A DNA stretch of 48,070 bases, from assembly GCF_002960425.1 (NCBI RefSeq), contig NZ_POIZ01000051.1, positions 1 to 48,070 of the forward strand, in the 5' to 3' direction. This stretch comes from Streptococcus suis (GTDB taxonomy: Bacteria; Bacillota; Bacilli; Lactobacillales; Streptococcaceae). Below, piece after piece: positions 34,803 through 42,836 of the stretch. How positions within the stretch are numbered: the stretch's first letter is position 1; every line of letters starts with the position of its first letter. The notes beneath the pieces are model-generated. The model had not been told where the DNA came from. It saw only the letters and a program-made list of their open reading frames with translations, and ran no database searches. A program made the position numbers and the translations under genes.

Positions 34803-35930
34803 ATGAATATTAAAGAAGAGATTATTAAACTATCTCAGGAAATAGGGATTTCCAAGATTGGCTTTACCACGGCGGATGATTTCGATTACTTGGAGAAATC
34901 CCTTCGGGCTAGTCAGGAAGAGGGGCGTTCGTCAGGCTTCGAACACAAGAATATTGAAGAACGCATTCGCCCCAAATTGTCCTTGGCATCTGCAAAGACC
35001 ATTATTTCCATAGCAGTAGCCTATCCTCGCCACCTGCCCACCAAACCGCAGAAGACCCAATTCAAACGTGGAAAAATTACACCTAGCTCTTGGGGGTTAG
35101 ACTACCACTATATCTTGCAAGATAAGATGGAGCGTTTGGCACGGGGGATTGAAAAGCTGACGGATGGCTTGGAATATAAGGCCATGGTGGACACAGGCGC
35201 CTTGGTGGATACTGCTGTTGCCAGAAGAGCTGGAATTGGCTTTATCGGTAAGAATGGCCTGGTCATTTCTAAGGAATTTGGTTCCTATATGTTTTTGGGC
35301 GAGTTGGTGACCAACCTTGAGATTGAGCCTGATCAGCCAGTGGACTACGACTGTGGCGATTGCAATCGTTGTGTTGCGGCCTGCCCAACCTCCTGTTTAT
35401 TAGGGGACACGACCATGAATGCCCGTCGTTGTCTATCCTTTCAGACACAGGACAAGGGCATGATGGACTTGGAATTCCGCAAGAAAATCAAGACGGTTAT
35501 TTACGGTTGTGATATTTGTCAGATTTGTTGTCCTTATAACAAGGGGATTTCCAGTCCTCCTGTGGTAGACATTGATCCAGATTTGGCTGAGCCTGAGCTA
35601 ATTCCCTTTTTGGACTTGTCTAATGGCCAGTTCAAGGAAAAATTTGGCATGATTGCAGGTTCTTGGCGGGGGAAAAATATTCTTCAACGCAATGCCATCA
35701 TTGCCTTAGCCAATAGCAATGATCGCTCTGCCATTCCCAAACTCCTAGAAATCATCGATAAGAAGCAAAATCCCATCCATATGGCGACAGCTATATGGGC
35801 TCTGGGACAGTTGGTCAAACAACCCAATGAGGAGATGGTAGACTTTATAGCGGGAATTCAATCGGATAATGAGGATGTTTTAGCGGAGCAAGCTGCCTTT
35901 CTCAACATGGTCAAGGACTTGCAAATGTGA
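34803..35930 (+). CDS. queG: Epoxyqueuosine reductase QueG
   Basis: The 375-residue enzyme makes the last step of queuosine synthesis on tRNA, reducing epoxyqueuosine with a cobalamin cofactor. Two 4Fe-4S ferredoxin motifs are visible: CGDCNRCVAACPTSC (about 183-197) and CDICQICCPYN (about 237-247). A C-terminal HEAT-like tail (about 300-370) binds tRNA. The ribosome site is poor and the leader short. An overlapping six-codon ORF begins 9 nt before the start. Cobalamin dependence is of note beside the DUF4430/ECF pair, though they are 20 kb apart. Confidence 0.95.
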   Translation: MNIKEEIIKLSQEIGISKIGFTTADDFDYLEKSLRASQEEGRSSGFEHKNIEERIRPKLSLASAKTIISIAVAYPRHLPTKPQKTQFKRGKITPSSWGLDYHYILQDKMERLARGIEKLTDGLEYKAMVDTGALVDTAVARRAGIGFIGKNGLVISKEFGSYMFLGELVTNLEIEPDQPVDYDCGDCNRCVAACPTSCLLGDTTMNARRCLSFQTQDKGMMDLEFRKKIKTVIYGCDICQICCPYNKGISSPPVVDIDPDLAEPELIPFLDLSNGQFKEKFGMIAGSWRGKNILQRNAIIALANSNDRSAIPKLLEIIDKKQNPIHMATAIWALGQLVKQPNEEMVDFIAGIQSDNEDVLAEQAAFLNMVKDLQM

Positions 35931-35964
35931 TATAATAAAGAGATGAATAAAAAATGAGGTGCAT

Positions 35965-37060
35965 ATGGATACAGCAGAAATTCGCCAAAAGATTGAAGAA
36001 CTTGGCAAAAAATTAACTTCTTTTAGGGGGTCTCTTTGACTTAGAAGGTCTGGAAGAAGAGATTGCCATTCTTGAGAACAAGATGACGGAGCCAGATTTT
36101 TGGAATGATAATTTGGCAGCCCAGAAGACGTCTCAGGAGTTGAATGAATTAAAAAATACCTATGGAAATTTCCATCAGATGTTGGATTTATTTGATGAGT
36201 CCGAAATTTTGCTAGATTTTCTAGCAGAAGATGAGTCTGTTCGGGATGAATTGGTTGAGAAGTTGGCAGAATTGGACAAAGCCATGACTGCTTATGAGAT
36301 GACCCTGCTCTTGTCAGAGCCTTATGACCACAATAATGCCATCTTGGAAATCCATCCAGGTTCGGGTGGTACAGAGGCTCAGGACTGGGGAGAAATGCTT
36401 CTACGGATGTATCAGCGTTTTGGAAATGCCAAAGGATTTGCGGTAGAAACCTTGGACTATCAGGCTGGGGATGAGGCTGGAATTAAGTCTGTAACCCTTA
36501 GCTTCACAGGTCCAAATGCCTATGGTTTGCTCAAGTCAGAAATGGGTGTTCACCGGTTGGTACGTATCTCACCATTTGACTCTGCAAAACGTCGCCATAC
36601 TTCCTTTACATCTGTAGAGGTCATGCCTGAATTGGATGACACCATTGAAATTGAAATCCGAGATGATGAGGTGAAAATGGATACCTTCCGCTCAGGTGGT
36701 GCCGGTGGTCAGAACGTCAACAAGGTATCGACTGGTGTTCGTTTGACCCACATTCCAACAGGTATTGTCACCCAGTCAACTGTTGACCGAACCCAGTATG
36801 GCAACCGAGATCGTGCCATGAAACTCTTGCAGGCTAAATTATATCAATTAGAGCAGGAGAAGAAGGCGGCAGAAGTGGACTCACTCAAGGGAGATAAGAA
36901 AGAGATTACTTGGGGAAGCCAGATTCGTTCTTACGTCTTTACGCCTTATACCATGGTCAAAGACCACCGTACTGGTCACGAGGTGGCCCAAGTCGACAAG
37001 GTAATGGATGGAGATTTGGACGGCTTTATCGATGCCTATCTAAAATGGAGAATTAGCTAA
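35965..37060 (+). CDS. prfB: Peptide chain release factor 2, with programmed +1 frameshift
   Basis: The gene is join(35965-36036, 36038-37060), 364 residues. The first 24 codons end CTT TGA; translation slips +1 so that GAC (36038-36040) is read. The stimulatory AGGGGG lies just upstream (36025-36030), as in most bacterial prfB genes, and RF2 scarcity at the in-frame TGA gives autoregulation. Later motifs are the SPF tripeptide for stop recognition in [12 protein letters not shown] and the catalytic GGQ in [12 protein letters not shown]. Ribosome site gaggt. It lies upstream of ftsE-ftsX, as is usual in Firmicutes. Confidence 0.97.
36025..36040 (+). promoter_or_regulatory. RF2 programmed frameshift site
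   Basis: AGGGGG, then TCT CTT TGA C: an internal Shine-Dalgarno-like element, a slippery CTT, and the in-frame TGA at 36037-36039. Confidence 0.95.
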
Positions 37061-37258
37061 GAACCGATATGTACAAATGAAGTACTGGTATATAAGAGAT
37101 AGTTTTTCGTTCATCAAGGAAGTTTTTTGAGAGAATACTGACTGTATTATGAAAAAAACGAAGGATGAGTAGTTGAAAACTAGCCTTAGATGCAAGTGTT
37201 GAACTGTGAATACAGGTTCTCAAATCTAAAGAAAGGACTGTCTGAGACAGAAAATCCT

Positions 37259-37951
37259 ATGAGAATTATTGAAATGAAGAACGTTTCCAAGAAATATGGA
37301 AACGGAACGACGGCCCTTCGAGGAGTATCCGTCAATGTTGAGGCTGGAGAATTTGCCTATATTGTTGGCCCTTCAGGTGCGGGTAAGTCAACCTTTATCA
37401 AACTTTTGTATCGCGAAGAAAAGCTTGATAAGGGGAGTTTGACAGTTGGAAAGTTTGACCTGGCTAAGATTAAGAAAAGGGATGTTCCTCTCTTGCGTCG
37501 TAGTGTAGGTGTGGTCTTCCAGGACTACAAACTTCTTCCTAAAAAGACTGTGTTTGAAAATATTGCTTATGCTATGGAAGTTATTGGTGAGAAACCGCGC
37601 AATATTAAAAAACGTGTGATGGAAGTCTTGGACTTGGTTGGTCTCAAGCATAAAATCCGTTCCTTCCCAAATGAACTTTCGGGTGGTGAGCAGCAGCGTA
37701 TCGCCATTGCCCGTGCGATTGTCAACAATCCGAAAGTATTGATTGCCGATGAGCCGACTGGTAACTTGGATCCTGAAAACTCTTGGGAAATCATGAACCT
37801 CTTGGAGCGGATCAACTTGCAGGGGACAACTGTTCTGATGGCCACCCACAATAGTCAGATTGTAAATACCCTCCGCCACCGCGTTATCGCGATCGAAGAC
37901 GGTCGAGTGGTACGGGACGAAGAACAAGGAGAGTATGGATACGATGATTAG
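37259..37951 (+). CDS. ftsE: Cell-division ATP-binding protein FtsE
   Basis: The 230-residue ABC ATPase matches FtsE length. Walker A GPSGAGKST, signature LSGGEQQR, Walker B LIADEPTGNLD and the H-loop ATHN are intact. Start 37259 (MRIIEMKNVSKKYGNG) agrees with streptococcal homologues, although its ribosome site is weak; in-frame codons upstream are not conserved. FtsE with FtsX activates the peptidoglycan hydrolase PcsB at the septum. It overlaps ftsX. The 198-bp gap from prfB holds no ORF or clear promoter. Confidence 0.94.
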   Translation: MRIIEMKNVSKKYGNGTTALRGVSVNVEAGEFAYIVGPSGAGKSTFIKLLYREEKLDKGSLTVGKFDLAKIKKRDVPLLRRSVGVVFQDYKLLPKKTVFENIAYAMEVIGEKPRNIKKRVMEVLDLVGLKHKIRSFPNELSGGEQQRIAIARAIVNNPKVLIADEPTGNLDPENSWEIMNLLERINLQGTTVLMATHNSQIVNTLRHRVIAIEDGRVVRDEEQGEYGYDD

Positions 37952-38873
37952 ACGATTTTTTAGACACTTTATTGAGTCACTCAAGAGTTTGAAGCGTAAT
38001 GGCTGGATGACGGTTGCAGCTATTTCCTCAGTCACTATTACACTGGCCATGGTTGGTTTGTTTGCTTCAGTTATTCTAAATACGGCTAAACTGGCTTCTG
38101 ATTTGGAGCACAATGTCCGCATCAATGTCTATTTGCGGGCTAACTCAACAGATCAGGCTGAAACCATTGTCAATGAGGCTGGTGAAACGGTAGCTAACCC
38201 TGATTTCCAAAAGGTTTACAATCAAATCACAGCTTTGCCGAATGTTCAAACAGTAACCTATTCAAGTAAAGATGAACAGTTGAAAAAGCTGACGGATACC
38301 TTGGGTGAAACCTGGAATTTGTTCCAAGGAGATGCCAACCCGCTTTATGATGCCTATATTATTGATACGACCGATCCCCAGTATGTAAAATCGGTTGCGG
38401 CAGAAGTTGCAAAAATTGATGGGGTGACAGAGGTCCGTGATGGTGAGGTGGAGACCGAGCGTATTTTCAAATTGGCTTCAATGGTTCGTACATGGGGTCT
38501 TGCGGCGACAGGCTTGCTCTTGTTCACAGCCATCTTCTTGATTTCCAACACCATTCGGATTACCATTATTTCTCGTAGTCGTGAAATTCAGATTATGCGT
38601 TTGGTGGGTGCCAAGAACAGTTATATCCGTGGTCCTTTCCTCTGGGAAGGCGCCTGGGTGGGTCTACTTGGTGCGATTTTACCATCTGCCTTGGTTTATT
38701 TCCTCTATCAGATGTTTTACAATTCAGTCAATGCCAGTCTTGCCAGCCAAGACCTGTCCTTGATTAGCATGGATATTTTCATTCCAAGTATGGTTGGTTC
38801 CCTATTTGTAATTGGTATCCTCATCGGTTCGCTTGGTTCCGTTATTTCCATGAACCGTTACTTGAAAATTTAA
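37944..38873 (+). CDS. ftsX: Cell-division protein FtsX
   Basis: The protein is 309 residues from ATG 37944 (MIRRFFRHFIESLKSLKRNG), the start that fits homologues; ATG 37935 is closer to the aaggag site and would add three residues. Four membrane helices are seen: one at about 20-45, three at about 180-300. A large extracellular loop (about 50-170) lies between them; in pneumococcus it contacts PcsB. The FtsX motif SREIQIMRLVGAK is near residue 215. The gene overlaps ftsE by 8 bp. Confidence 0.94.
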   Translation: MIRRFFRHFIESLKSLKRNGWMTVAAISSVTITLAMVGLFASVILNTAKLASDLEHNVRINVYLRANSTDQAETIVNEAGETVANPDFQKVYNQITALPNVQTVTYSSKDEQLKKLTDTLGETWNLFQGDANPLYDAYIIDTTDPQYVKSVAAEVAKIDGVTEVRDGEVETERIFKLASMVRTWGLAATGLLLFTAIFLISNTIRITIISRSREIQIMRLVGAKNSYIRGPFLWEGAWVGLLGAILPSALVYFLYQMFYNSVNASLASQDLSLISMDIFIPSMVGSLFVIGILIGSLGSVISMNRYLKI

Positions 38874-38880
38874 TGACAAT

Positions 38881-38914
38881 AAAGGTCCGCACTTTTGCCA
38901 GTGTCGGACCTTTT
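38881..38914 (+). terminator. ftsEX terminator
   Basis: aaaggtccg (38881-38889) pairs with cggaccttt (38905-38913), with an inner cact/agtg stem and a T run. Confidence 0.85.
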
Positions 38915-38940
38915 GTATTATAGTCACTTGAAGAGCTTTG

Positions 38941-39047
38941 ATATAGTCTTTTAGTTTACTTTTAGTACTAGGCAACGAGTCGCAGGCATAACTGGAGTTA
39001 GGCAAGGCGAGTTAACGAAGTAATAAAAGAAAAACTAAATGACGATA
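38941..39047. repeat. 107-bp RUP-like MITE, copy B (inverted relative to copy A)
   Basis: Reverse-complement homologue of 32938-33044, with the shared ggcaaggcgagttaacgaag core, equal length, and ends atatagtcttttagttt / aaactaaatgacgata. Confidence 0.8.
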
Positions 39048-39152
39048 CATCGTCACTTTCGCCTTGCCGTACTCTACGAAAGTGGGAGTGAGAAAGAACT
39101 CTATTTTTCAAAAATGAGTTCGTCAACAAGTCTTTATTTCTAGTTGTTGAGC

Positions 39153-39224
39153 TGAAACAGTCTATTCCCAGACTGTTTCACTCCCACCCCCGCATAGCTC
39201 AAACTGTCTGGGAGACAGTTTGAG
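39153..39224. repeat. Two perfect hairpins in the composite element
   Basis: tgaaacagtct (39153-39163) with agactgtttca (39170-39180), and ctcaaactgtct (39198-39209) with agacagtttgag (39213-39224). The two stems share the related sequence aaac(a/t)gtct. Confidence 0.85.
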
Positions 39225-39326
39225 GTTGGAGATAAAGCGAACTTTGTTCGCAACAGTCGTAATGGTCAGATTTGGAGTGTAAAACACGAACTGTTGTGAT
39301 TTGCTTTGCAAATCTTATCTCCAACC
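39224..39326. other. Predicted multi-branched fold
   Basis: A 12-bp closing stem (ggttggagataa 39224-39235 with ttatctccaacc 39315-39326) surrounds three arms: gcgaac/gttcgc (39237-39251), caacagt/actgttg (39251-39257 with 39290-39296), and gatttgc/gcaaatc (39298-39314). The arms were found by eye. Confidence 0.55.
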
Positions 39327-39397
39327 TTTAACAGTCCACTGGACTGTTAAACCAAATCAACCACTGCGCTGAGATGTTGACACGAACTATGAGAAGC

Positions 39398-39422
39398 GAG
39401 GCTGGACTTTTTGCCCAGCCTC
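39398..39422. repeat. gaggctgg hairpin, terminator-like dispersed streptococcal repeat
   Basis: gaggctgg (39398-39405) pairs with ccagcctc (39415-39422) around a T-rich loop. Just upstream, taacagtcca/tggactgtta (39329-39349) forms another near-continuous palindrome. Confidence 0.7.
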
Positions 39423-39487
39423 TTATTTCCAACCTAGAACAGCCTGCACCTCAGTTTCTTGTCTGAAAGCTCTTCATTCGACTATAG

Positions 39488-39640
39488 TTAGGAGTGAGAA
39501 TGCTGTGAAGAGTCTCCCATTTCTTGCTTAATGGCGCAGTCACAAGAACATTCTCCACAGGAACTTTTTCCCTTGAGCAGACTGCGAATGGCTAGAATGA
39601 ATAAGACTGTAATGATGAGAAAGAGGATGAGGGTTGGCAT
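39488..39640 (-). CDS. FeoB-associated Cys-rich membrane protein
   Basis: The 50-residue protein has one N-terminal membrane helix (about 2-19), a short basic stretch and a Cys cluster CGECSCDC (about 28-35), then a His/Ser-rich tail ending QHSHS. This is the pattern of the small FeoB-associated Cys-rich proteins. It probably assists Fe2+ handling at the membrane. Its ATG overlaps the feoB stop by one base (TGATG), and aaggag lies 8 nt upstream. Confidence 0.88.
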   Translation of the reverse strand: MPTLILFLIITVLFILAIRSLLKGKSSCGECSCDCAIKQEMGDSSQHSHS

Positions 39641-41784
39641 CAGTATTCTCCTTTTTCTAATTTTTTCAGGGTCACGATTGGTAAAAGATGGGCTGTTTTT
39701 TTTAGTAGACTGTAGATTGCTGCCAGCAACAAGAGAATGGCAATAAGTGTCCAGGCACTTGGACCTTGACCATAGAACAGTACAAGTCCCAGTTGGTAGA
39801 TGACCAAGCTTGTTGCGTAGGCCAAGCCTGTCTGGAAGCCGATGGCAATCCAGGTCCATTTGGCTTCTCCCATTTCACGATGGATGGCCCCGATAGCTGC
39901 GAAACAGGGGGCACAGAGGAGGTTGAAGACCAAGAAGGAATAGGCAGACAAGGCTGTGTAGTCTTCTTGTAGAAGTCCCCAGAGTTGTGGGTTTTCCTCG
40001 GTAGTTTCGCCAAGGCGGTAGAGAATACCAAAGGTGGCAATAACGGTTTCCTTGGCAAGAAGTCCTGTAATGGCTGCAACCGTTGCCCGCCAATTTCCAA
40101 AACCAAGTGGCTGGAAGAGGAGGGAGAAACTGCGCCCCATAGCAGCCAGGATACTCTCTTCTGTATCCACCAGCTGCAAGCTCCAATCGTAAGAGCTAGC
40201 GAACCAGATGACGATATTGGTCACGAAAATGATGGTTCCAGCCCGTTTAATAAAGCTTAAAGCCTTGTCAAAGGCGTAGCGGAGAACTGTTTTGAGTTCT
40301 GGTAGATGATAGGAAGGCAATTCCATGATAAAGGGGCTTGCCACACCACCCAGTTGCTTGGTCTTTTTGAGGGCCATACCAGATAGGACAATGGCTCCCA
40401 TTCCCACAAAATAGGCACTGGGTGCTATCCAGGGATTATCTGGAAAGAAGGCACCAGCCACTAAGGAAATAATGGGCAGTTTAGCGGAACAGGGCATAAA
40501 CGTGGCTGTCATGATGGTAATTTTTCGATCCTGTTCATTTTCAATGGTGCGACTAGCCATGACACCTGGAACACCACAGCCCGTGGAAATCAGCATGGGA
40601 ATGAAGGACTTGCCTGACAAACCAAAGCGTCTAAAAATCCTGTCCATGACAAAGGCGATGCGGCTCATATAGCCAATATCTTCTAACATTCCCAGACAGA
40701 AAAAGAGGACAAAAATTTGTGGAACAAAGCCGAGAATGGCTCCGCAGCCAGCTACAATTCCATCCAGAACCAGTGATTGAAGCCAATGGTCAATGCCAAA
40801 AACATCCAGATAGTGTTGGATATAATTAGGCACTAGCTCACCAAACAATACCTCATTAACCCAGTCTGTTCCCATGGTTCCGACGGTTTGGATAGACAGG
40901 AAGTAGGTCAGCCACATGACCGCTGCAAAGATAGGCAGGGCTAGAAAGCGGTTGGTGACCACCTGGTCGATTTTGTCAGACAGGTTAAAGCTGTTTTTGC
41001 TTTCCTTGGTAACCAGCTCTGCAATCTTCTCAATCAACTGGTAGCGTTGGTTGACAATAATGGCTTCTATGTCGTCTGCGTAGATTTTTTCCAAAATCGC
41101 TATAATGTCAGCTAGGTCTTCTTCCTGCTGAGGTGAAAGGGCTAGTTGTTCGAGGATAATTTGGTCTTGCTCCAGGGCCTTAATGGCATAAAAACGGTGT
41201 TGATAGCTGGGAATGGTGGCGGGAAGGAGTTCAAAAACCTGAGCCAGAGCTGCCTCGAATTGCTTGTCATATTGGGGAAAGATGGGCTCGGTTTGACGAG
41301 TAACCAGTTGTTCAGCCTGATGAATGAGCTGGGGAATGCCTAGTTTTTTCAAGGCACTGATGGGCTGGACAGGCACACCAAGCTGGTAGGCTAGTTGGTC
41401 ACTGTTAACCGTTTTTCCTTGACCTTTTAAGGCATCCGTCATATTGAGGGCAACAAGGGTAGGCAACCCCATTTCTAGTAACTGCAAGGTCAGATAGAGG
41501 TTGCGTTCTAAGTTTGTCGCATCGACAACATTAAGGATGGCAGTAGGCTGGTCGGTCATCAAATAATCTCTGGCCACAGATTCCTCTGCGGTGTAGGGAG
41601 AGAGGGAGTAGATACCTGGCAAATCTTGCAGCAGTAGCTGTTTTCTATTTTTGATCAGGCCTGATTTTTTCTCAACGGTCACTCCTGGCCAGTTTCCGAC
41701 ACGTTGGTTGGTGCCTGTCAGGAGATTGAAAAGGGTGGTTTTTCCACTGTTGGGATTGCCGACAAGGGCGATTTGCTTCATCAT
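39640..41784 (-). CDS. feoB: Ferrous iron transporter FeoB
   Basis: The protein is 714 residues from ATG 41784 (MMKQIALVGNPN), which has ggagg 7 nt upstream and an ATGA overlap with feoA. The N-terminal GTPase domain shows G1 GNPNSGKTT, G3 DLPG and G4 NMTD. A helical GDI-like spacer follows, and then a membrane part with two Gate/Nucleos_tra2-type repeats containing the conserved Cys in STGCGVPG and MPCSAKLP. It takes up Fe2+ in a GTP-dependent way. Middle gene of feoA-feoB-small protein. Confidence 0.96.
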   Translation of the reverse strand: MMKQIALVGNPNSGKTTLFNLLTGTNQRVGNWPGVTVEKKSGLIKNRKQLLLQDLPGIYSLSPYTAEESVARDYLMTDQPTAILNVVDATNLERNLYLTLQLLEMGLPTLVALNMTDALKGQGKTVNSDQLAYQLGVPVQPISALKKLGIPQLIHQAEQLVTRQTEPIFPQYDKQFEAALAQVFELLPATIPSYQHRFYAIKALEQDQIILEQLALSPQQEEDLADIIAILEKIYADDIEAIIVNQRYQLIEKIAELVTKESKNSFNLSDKIDQVVTNRFLALPIFAAVMWLTYFLSIQTVGTMGTDWVNEVLFGELVPNYIQHYLDVFGIDHWLQSLVLDGIVAGCGAILGFVPQIFVLFFCLGMLEDIGYMSRIAFVMDRIFRRFGLSGKSFIPMLISTGCGVPGVMASRTIENEQDRKITIMTATFMPCSAKLPIISLVAGAFFPDNPWIAPSAYFVGMGAIVLSGMALKKTKQLGGVASPFIMELPSYHLPELKTVLRYAFDKALSFIKRAGTIIFVTNIVIWFASSYDWSLQLVDTEESILAAMGRSFSLLFQPLGFGNWRATVAAITGLLAKETVIATFGILYRLGETTEENPQLWGLLQEDYTALSAYSFLVFNLLCAPCFAAIGAIHREMGEAKWTWIAIGFQTGLAYATSLVIYQLGLVLFYGQGPSAWTLIAILLLLAAIYSLLKKTAHLLPIVTLKKLEKGEY

Positions 41785-42254
41785 TTTCCATCCTCCGTCA
41801 GACATTGGACCTGAATCATCTGTGCCTCTGATTTGCGTAGGGTCAACTCATAGCCACGCAGGGTGATTTCGAGGGGATCGCCGAGGGGGGCGACTTTTTT
41901 GAGAAATAGCTGCGTGTTCTTGGTCAGTCCCATGTCCATCAAGCGACGGCGAAGGGCACCTGTTGCACAGATGTCTAGGACCTTAGCAGAGCTTCCAATG
42001 GCTAATTGATCTAAGCAGAGGGCTTCTTGCTCATCTGATTTCTCCGTCAGTACTAAACTTTCAATAACTGTCTGGTCCAAGGCCAAACGACTGGCCTTAA
42101 TCTGAATAATGGCATTTGTCTTGGTCTTAGAAATCAGGCGGATATCCTGACCCGTTTTCAAGCCCAGATGGGCCAAATGCCGCCGAATATCTTCAGGAGC
42201 CAGACAAGCTGTTATGGTGTAGGTCTGGCCAATTTGTAGGTCTTGAAGTTGCAT
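41781..42254 (-). CDS. feoA: FeoA protein with two fused FeoA domains
   Basis: The 157-residue protein has two SH3-like FeoA domains in tandem (about 1-72 and 80-155). Each carries the RRHLAHLGL or RRRLMDMGL helix and a late beta strand. Most FeoA proteins are single-domain (about 75-85 residues), so this is a duplicated form; such forms are known in streptococci. It supports FeoB. Ribosome site aagga; ATGA overlap with feoB. Confidence 0.92.
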   Translation of the reverse strand: MQLQDLQIGQTYTITACLAPEDIRRHLAHLGLKTGQDIRLISKTKTNAIIQIKASRLALDQTVIESLVLTEKSDEQEALCLDQLAIGSSAKVLDICATGALRRRLMDMGLTKNTQLFLKKVAPLGDPLEITLRGYELTLRKSEAQMIQVQCLTEDGK

Positions 42255-42269
42255 AAGCTATCCTTTGTG

Positions 42270-42312
42270 AATTTTATAACAATAGTATAACATAAAATTT
42301 TAAAACTGTCAG
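42270..42312 (-). promoter_or_regulatory. feo promoter with flanking inverted repeat (candidate metalloregulator site)
   Basis: Minus strand -35 CTGACA (42312-42307), 17 bp, -10 TATACT (42289-42284). A perfect inverted repeat aattttat/ataaaatt (42270-42277 and 42292-42299, 14 bp apart) brackets the -10. The position suits a repressor such as a Fur- or DtxR-family protein; which one cannot be said. Confidence 0.6.
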
Positions 42313-42346
42313 ATAATTCTAGGAAAAATACTTTTTAAAATAAGTG

Positions 42347-42374
42347 TTGACAAATAGATAAAATATGGTAAACT
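42347..42374 (+). promoter_or_regulatory. tRNA-Thr promoter
   Basis: TTGACA (42347-42352), 16 bp, TAAACT (42369-42374), with TGg before the -10. Confidence 0.75.
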
Positions 42375-42385
42375 AATAAAGTACT

Positions 42386-42458
42386 GCTGGTTTAGCTCAG
42401 TCGGTAGAGCGCATCCATGGTAAGGATGAGGTCGCCGGTTCAATCCCGGCAACTAGCA
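42386..42458 (+). tRNA. tRNA-Thr (anticodon GGT)
   Basis: The 73-nt cloverleaf has acceptor gctggtt/aactagc, a D arm with agctcagtcggtagagc, anticodon stem catcc/ggatg with loop atggtaa (anticodon GGT), and a T arm gccgg-ttcaatc-ccggc. Discriminator A; CCA is not encoded. Confidence 0.97.
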
Positions 42459-42475
42459 TTGAATACTATTGAAAG

Positions 42476-42498
42476 ACCTTGTTAGCAAAGGTTTTTTC
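42476..42498 (+). terminator. tRNA-Thr terminator
   Basis: acctt (42476-42480) pairs with aaggt (42488-42492), followed by tttttctt. Confidence 0.7.
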
Positions 42499-42538
42499 TT
42501 ATGTCTGTCCCAAATCTGCCCTGAATGTCAAAAAAATC

Positions 42539-42566
42539 TTGACTTGTCAGTTTATTATGTTAGAAT
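42539..42566 (+). promoter_or_regulatory. Promoter of the leader peptide/ABC exporter transcript
   Basis: TTGACT (42539-42544), 16 bp, TAGAAT (42561-42566) with TGt before it. Confidence 0.75.
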
Positions 42567-42597
42567 AGGGCTTAGAACAAAGAAAGGAGTAAAACAA

Positions 42598-42675
42598 ATG
42601 AACACACAACTTGTCCTTCAGCAAGCTATTTTTTATCATACACTCCTTTCTAAGCAGGAAAATAGGGCTCATTGA
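42598..42675 (+). CDS. 25-residue leader peptide of the ABC exporter operon
   Basis: A short ORF (MNTQLVLQQAIFYHTLLSKQ..., 25 codons) has a strong aaaggag ribosome site 7 nt before its ATG and stands about 30 nt downstream of a good promoter. Between its stop and the first transporter gene lies an intrinsic terminator (42802-42836). The arrangement is that of a ribosome-mediated attenuator, as known for bmrB-bmrCD in Bacillus. No run of one regulatory codon is present, so antibiotic-stalled ribosomes are more likely the signal than charged tRNA. It is too short to confirm by homology here. Confidence 0.7.
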   Translation: MNTQLVLQQAIFYHTLLSKQENRAH

Positions 42676-42725
42676 TAGACTTTTGAAGTTTTTCGTGGGC
42701 CATACTCTGGAATAGTGGGAAAGTC

Positions 42726-42745
42726 AACCATGTCTTATCATGGTT
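42726..42745 (+). other. Leader hairpin between peptide and terminator
   Basis: aaccatg (42726-42732) pairs with catggtt (42739-42745). It may be an anti-antiterminator or pause hairpin; no firm alternative pairing could be drawn by eye. Confidence 0.5.
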
Positions 42746-42801
42746 AGGTGGGCTTTGTCATGGCTATTCGGGAGTTGGTCTATTTTTGTGGACTGAGCTA
42801 T

Positions 42802-42836
42802 GCCTAGGTGGAGTGATAGACACCTGGGCTTTTTTG
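42802..42836 (+). terminator. Attenuator terminator before the ABC exporter genes
   Basis: gcctaggtg (42802-42810) pairs with cacctgggc (42821-42829), with one G-T pair, followed by tttttt. It lies 40 bp before the first transporter start. Confidence 0.85.

Larger units (their letters stand above)
38920..39485. repeat. 566-bp composite inverted-repeat element without genes
   Basis: The outer 20-bp inverted ends are atagtcacttgaagagcttt (38920-38939) and its near-complement at 39466-39485, with mismatches only in the 4-base middle. Inside lie a 107-bp MITE (38941-39047), a series of perfect hairpins (39153-39422), a multi-branched fold (39224-39326) and a streptococcal gaggctgg repeat. No ORF of coding character is present. 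It fills almost all of the gap between ftsX and the feo genes. Confidence 0.7.

Noticed and set aside
34794..34814. Six-codon ORF overlapping the queG start as a regulatory uORF
   Set aside because: It has no ribosome site and arises from a run of near-identical atgaatat words; nothing else supports a role.
39985..40260. Overlapping open frames on both strands within feoB
   Set aside because: They mirror codon bias of feoB and carry no family features.
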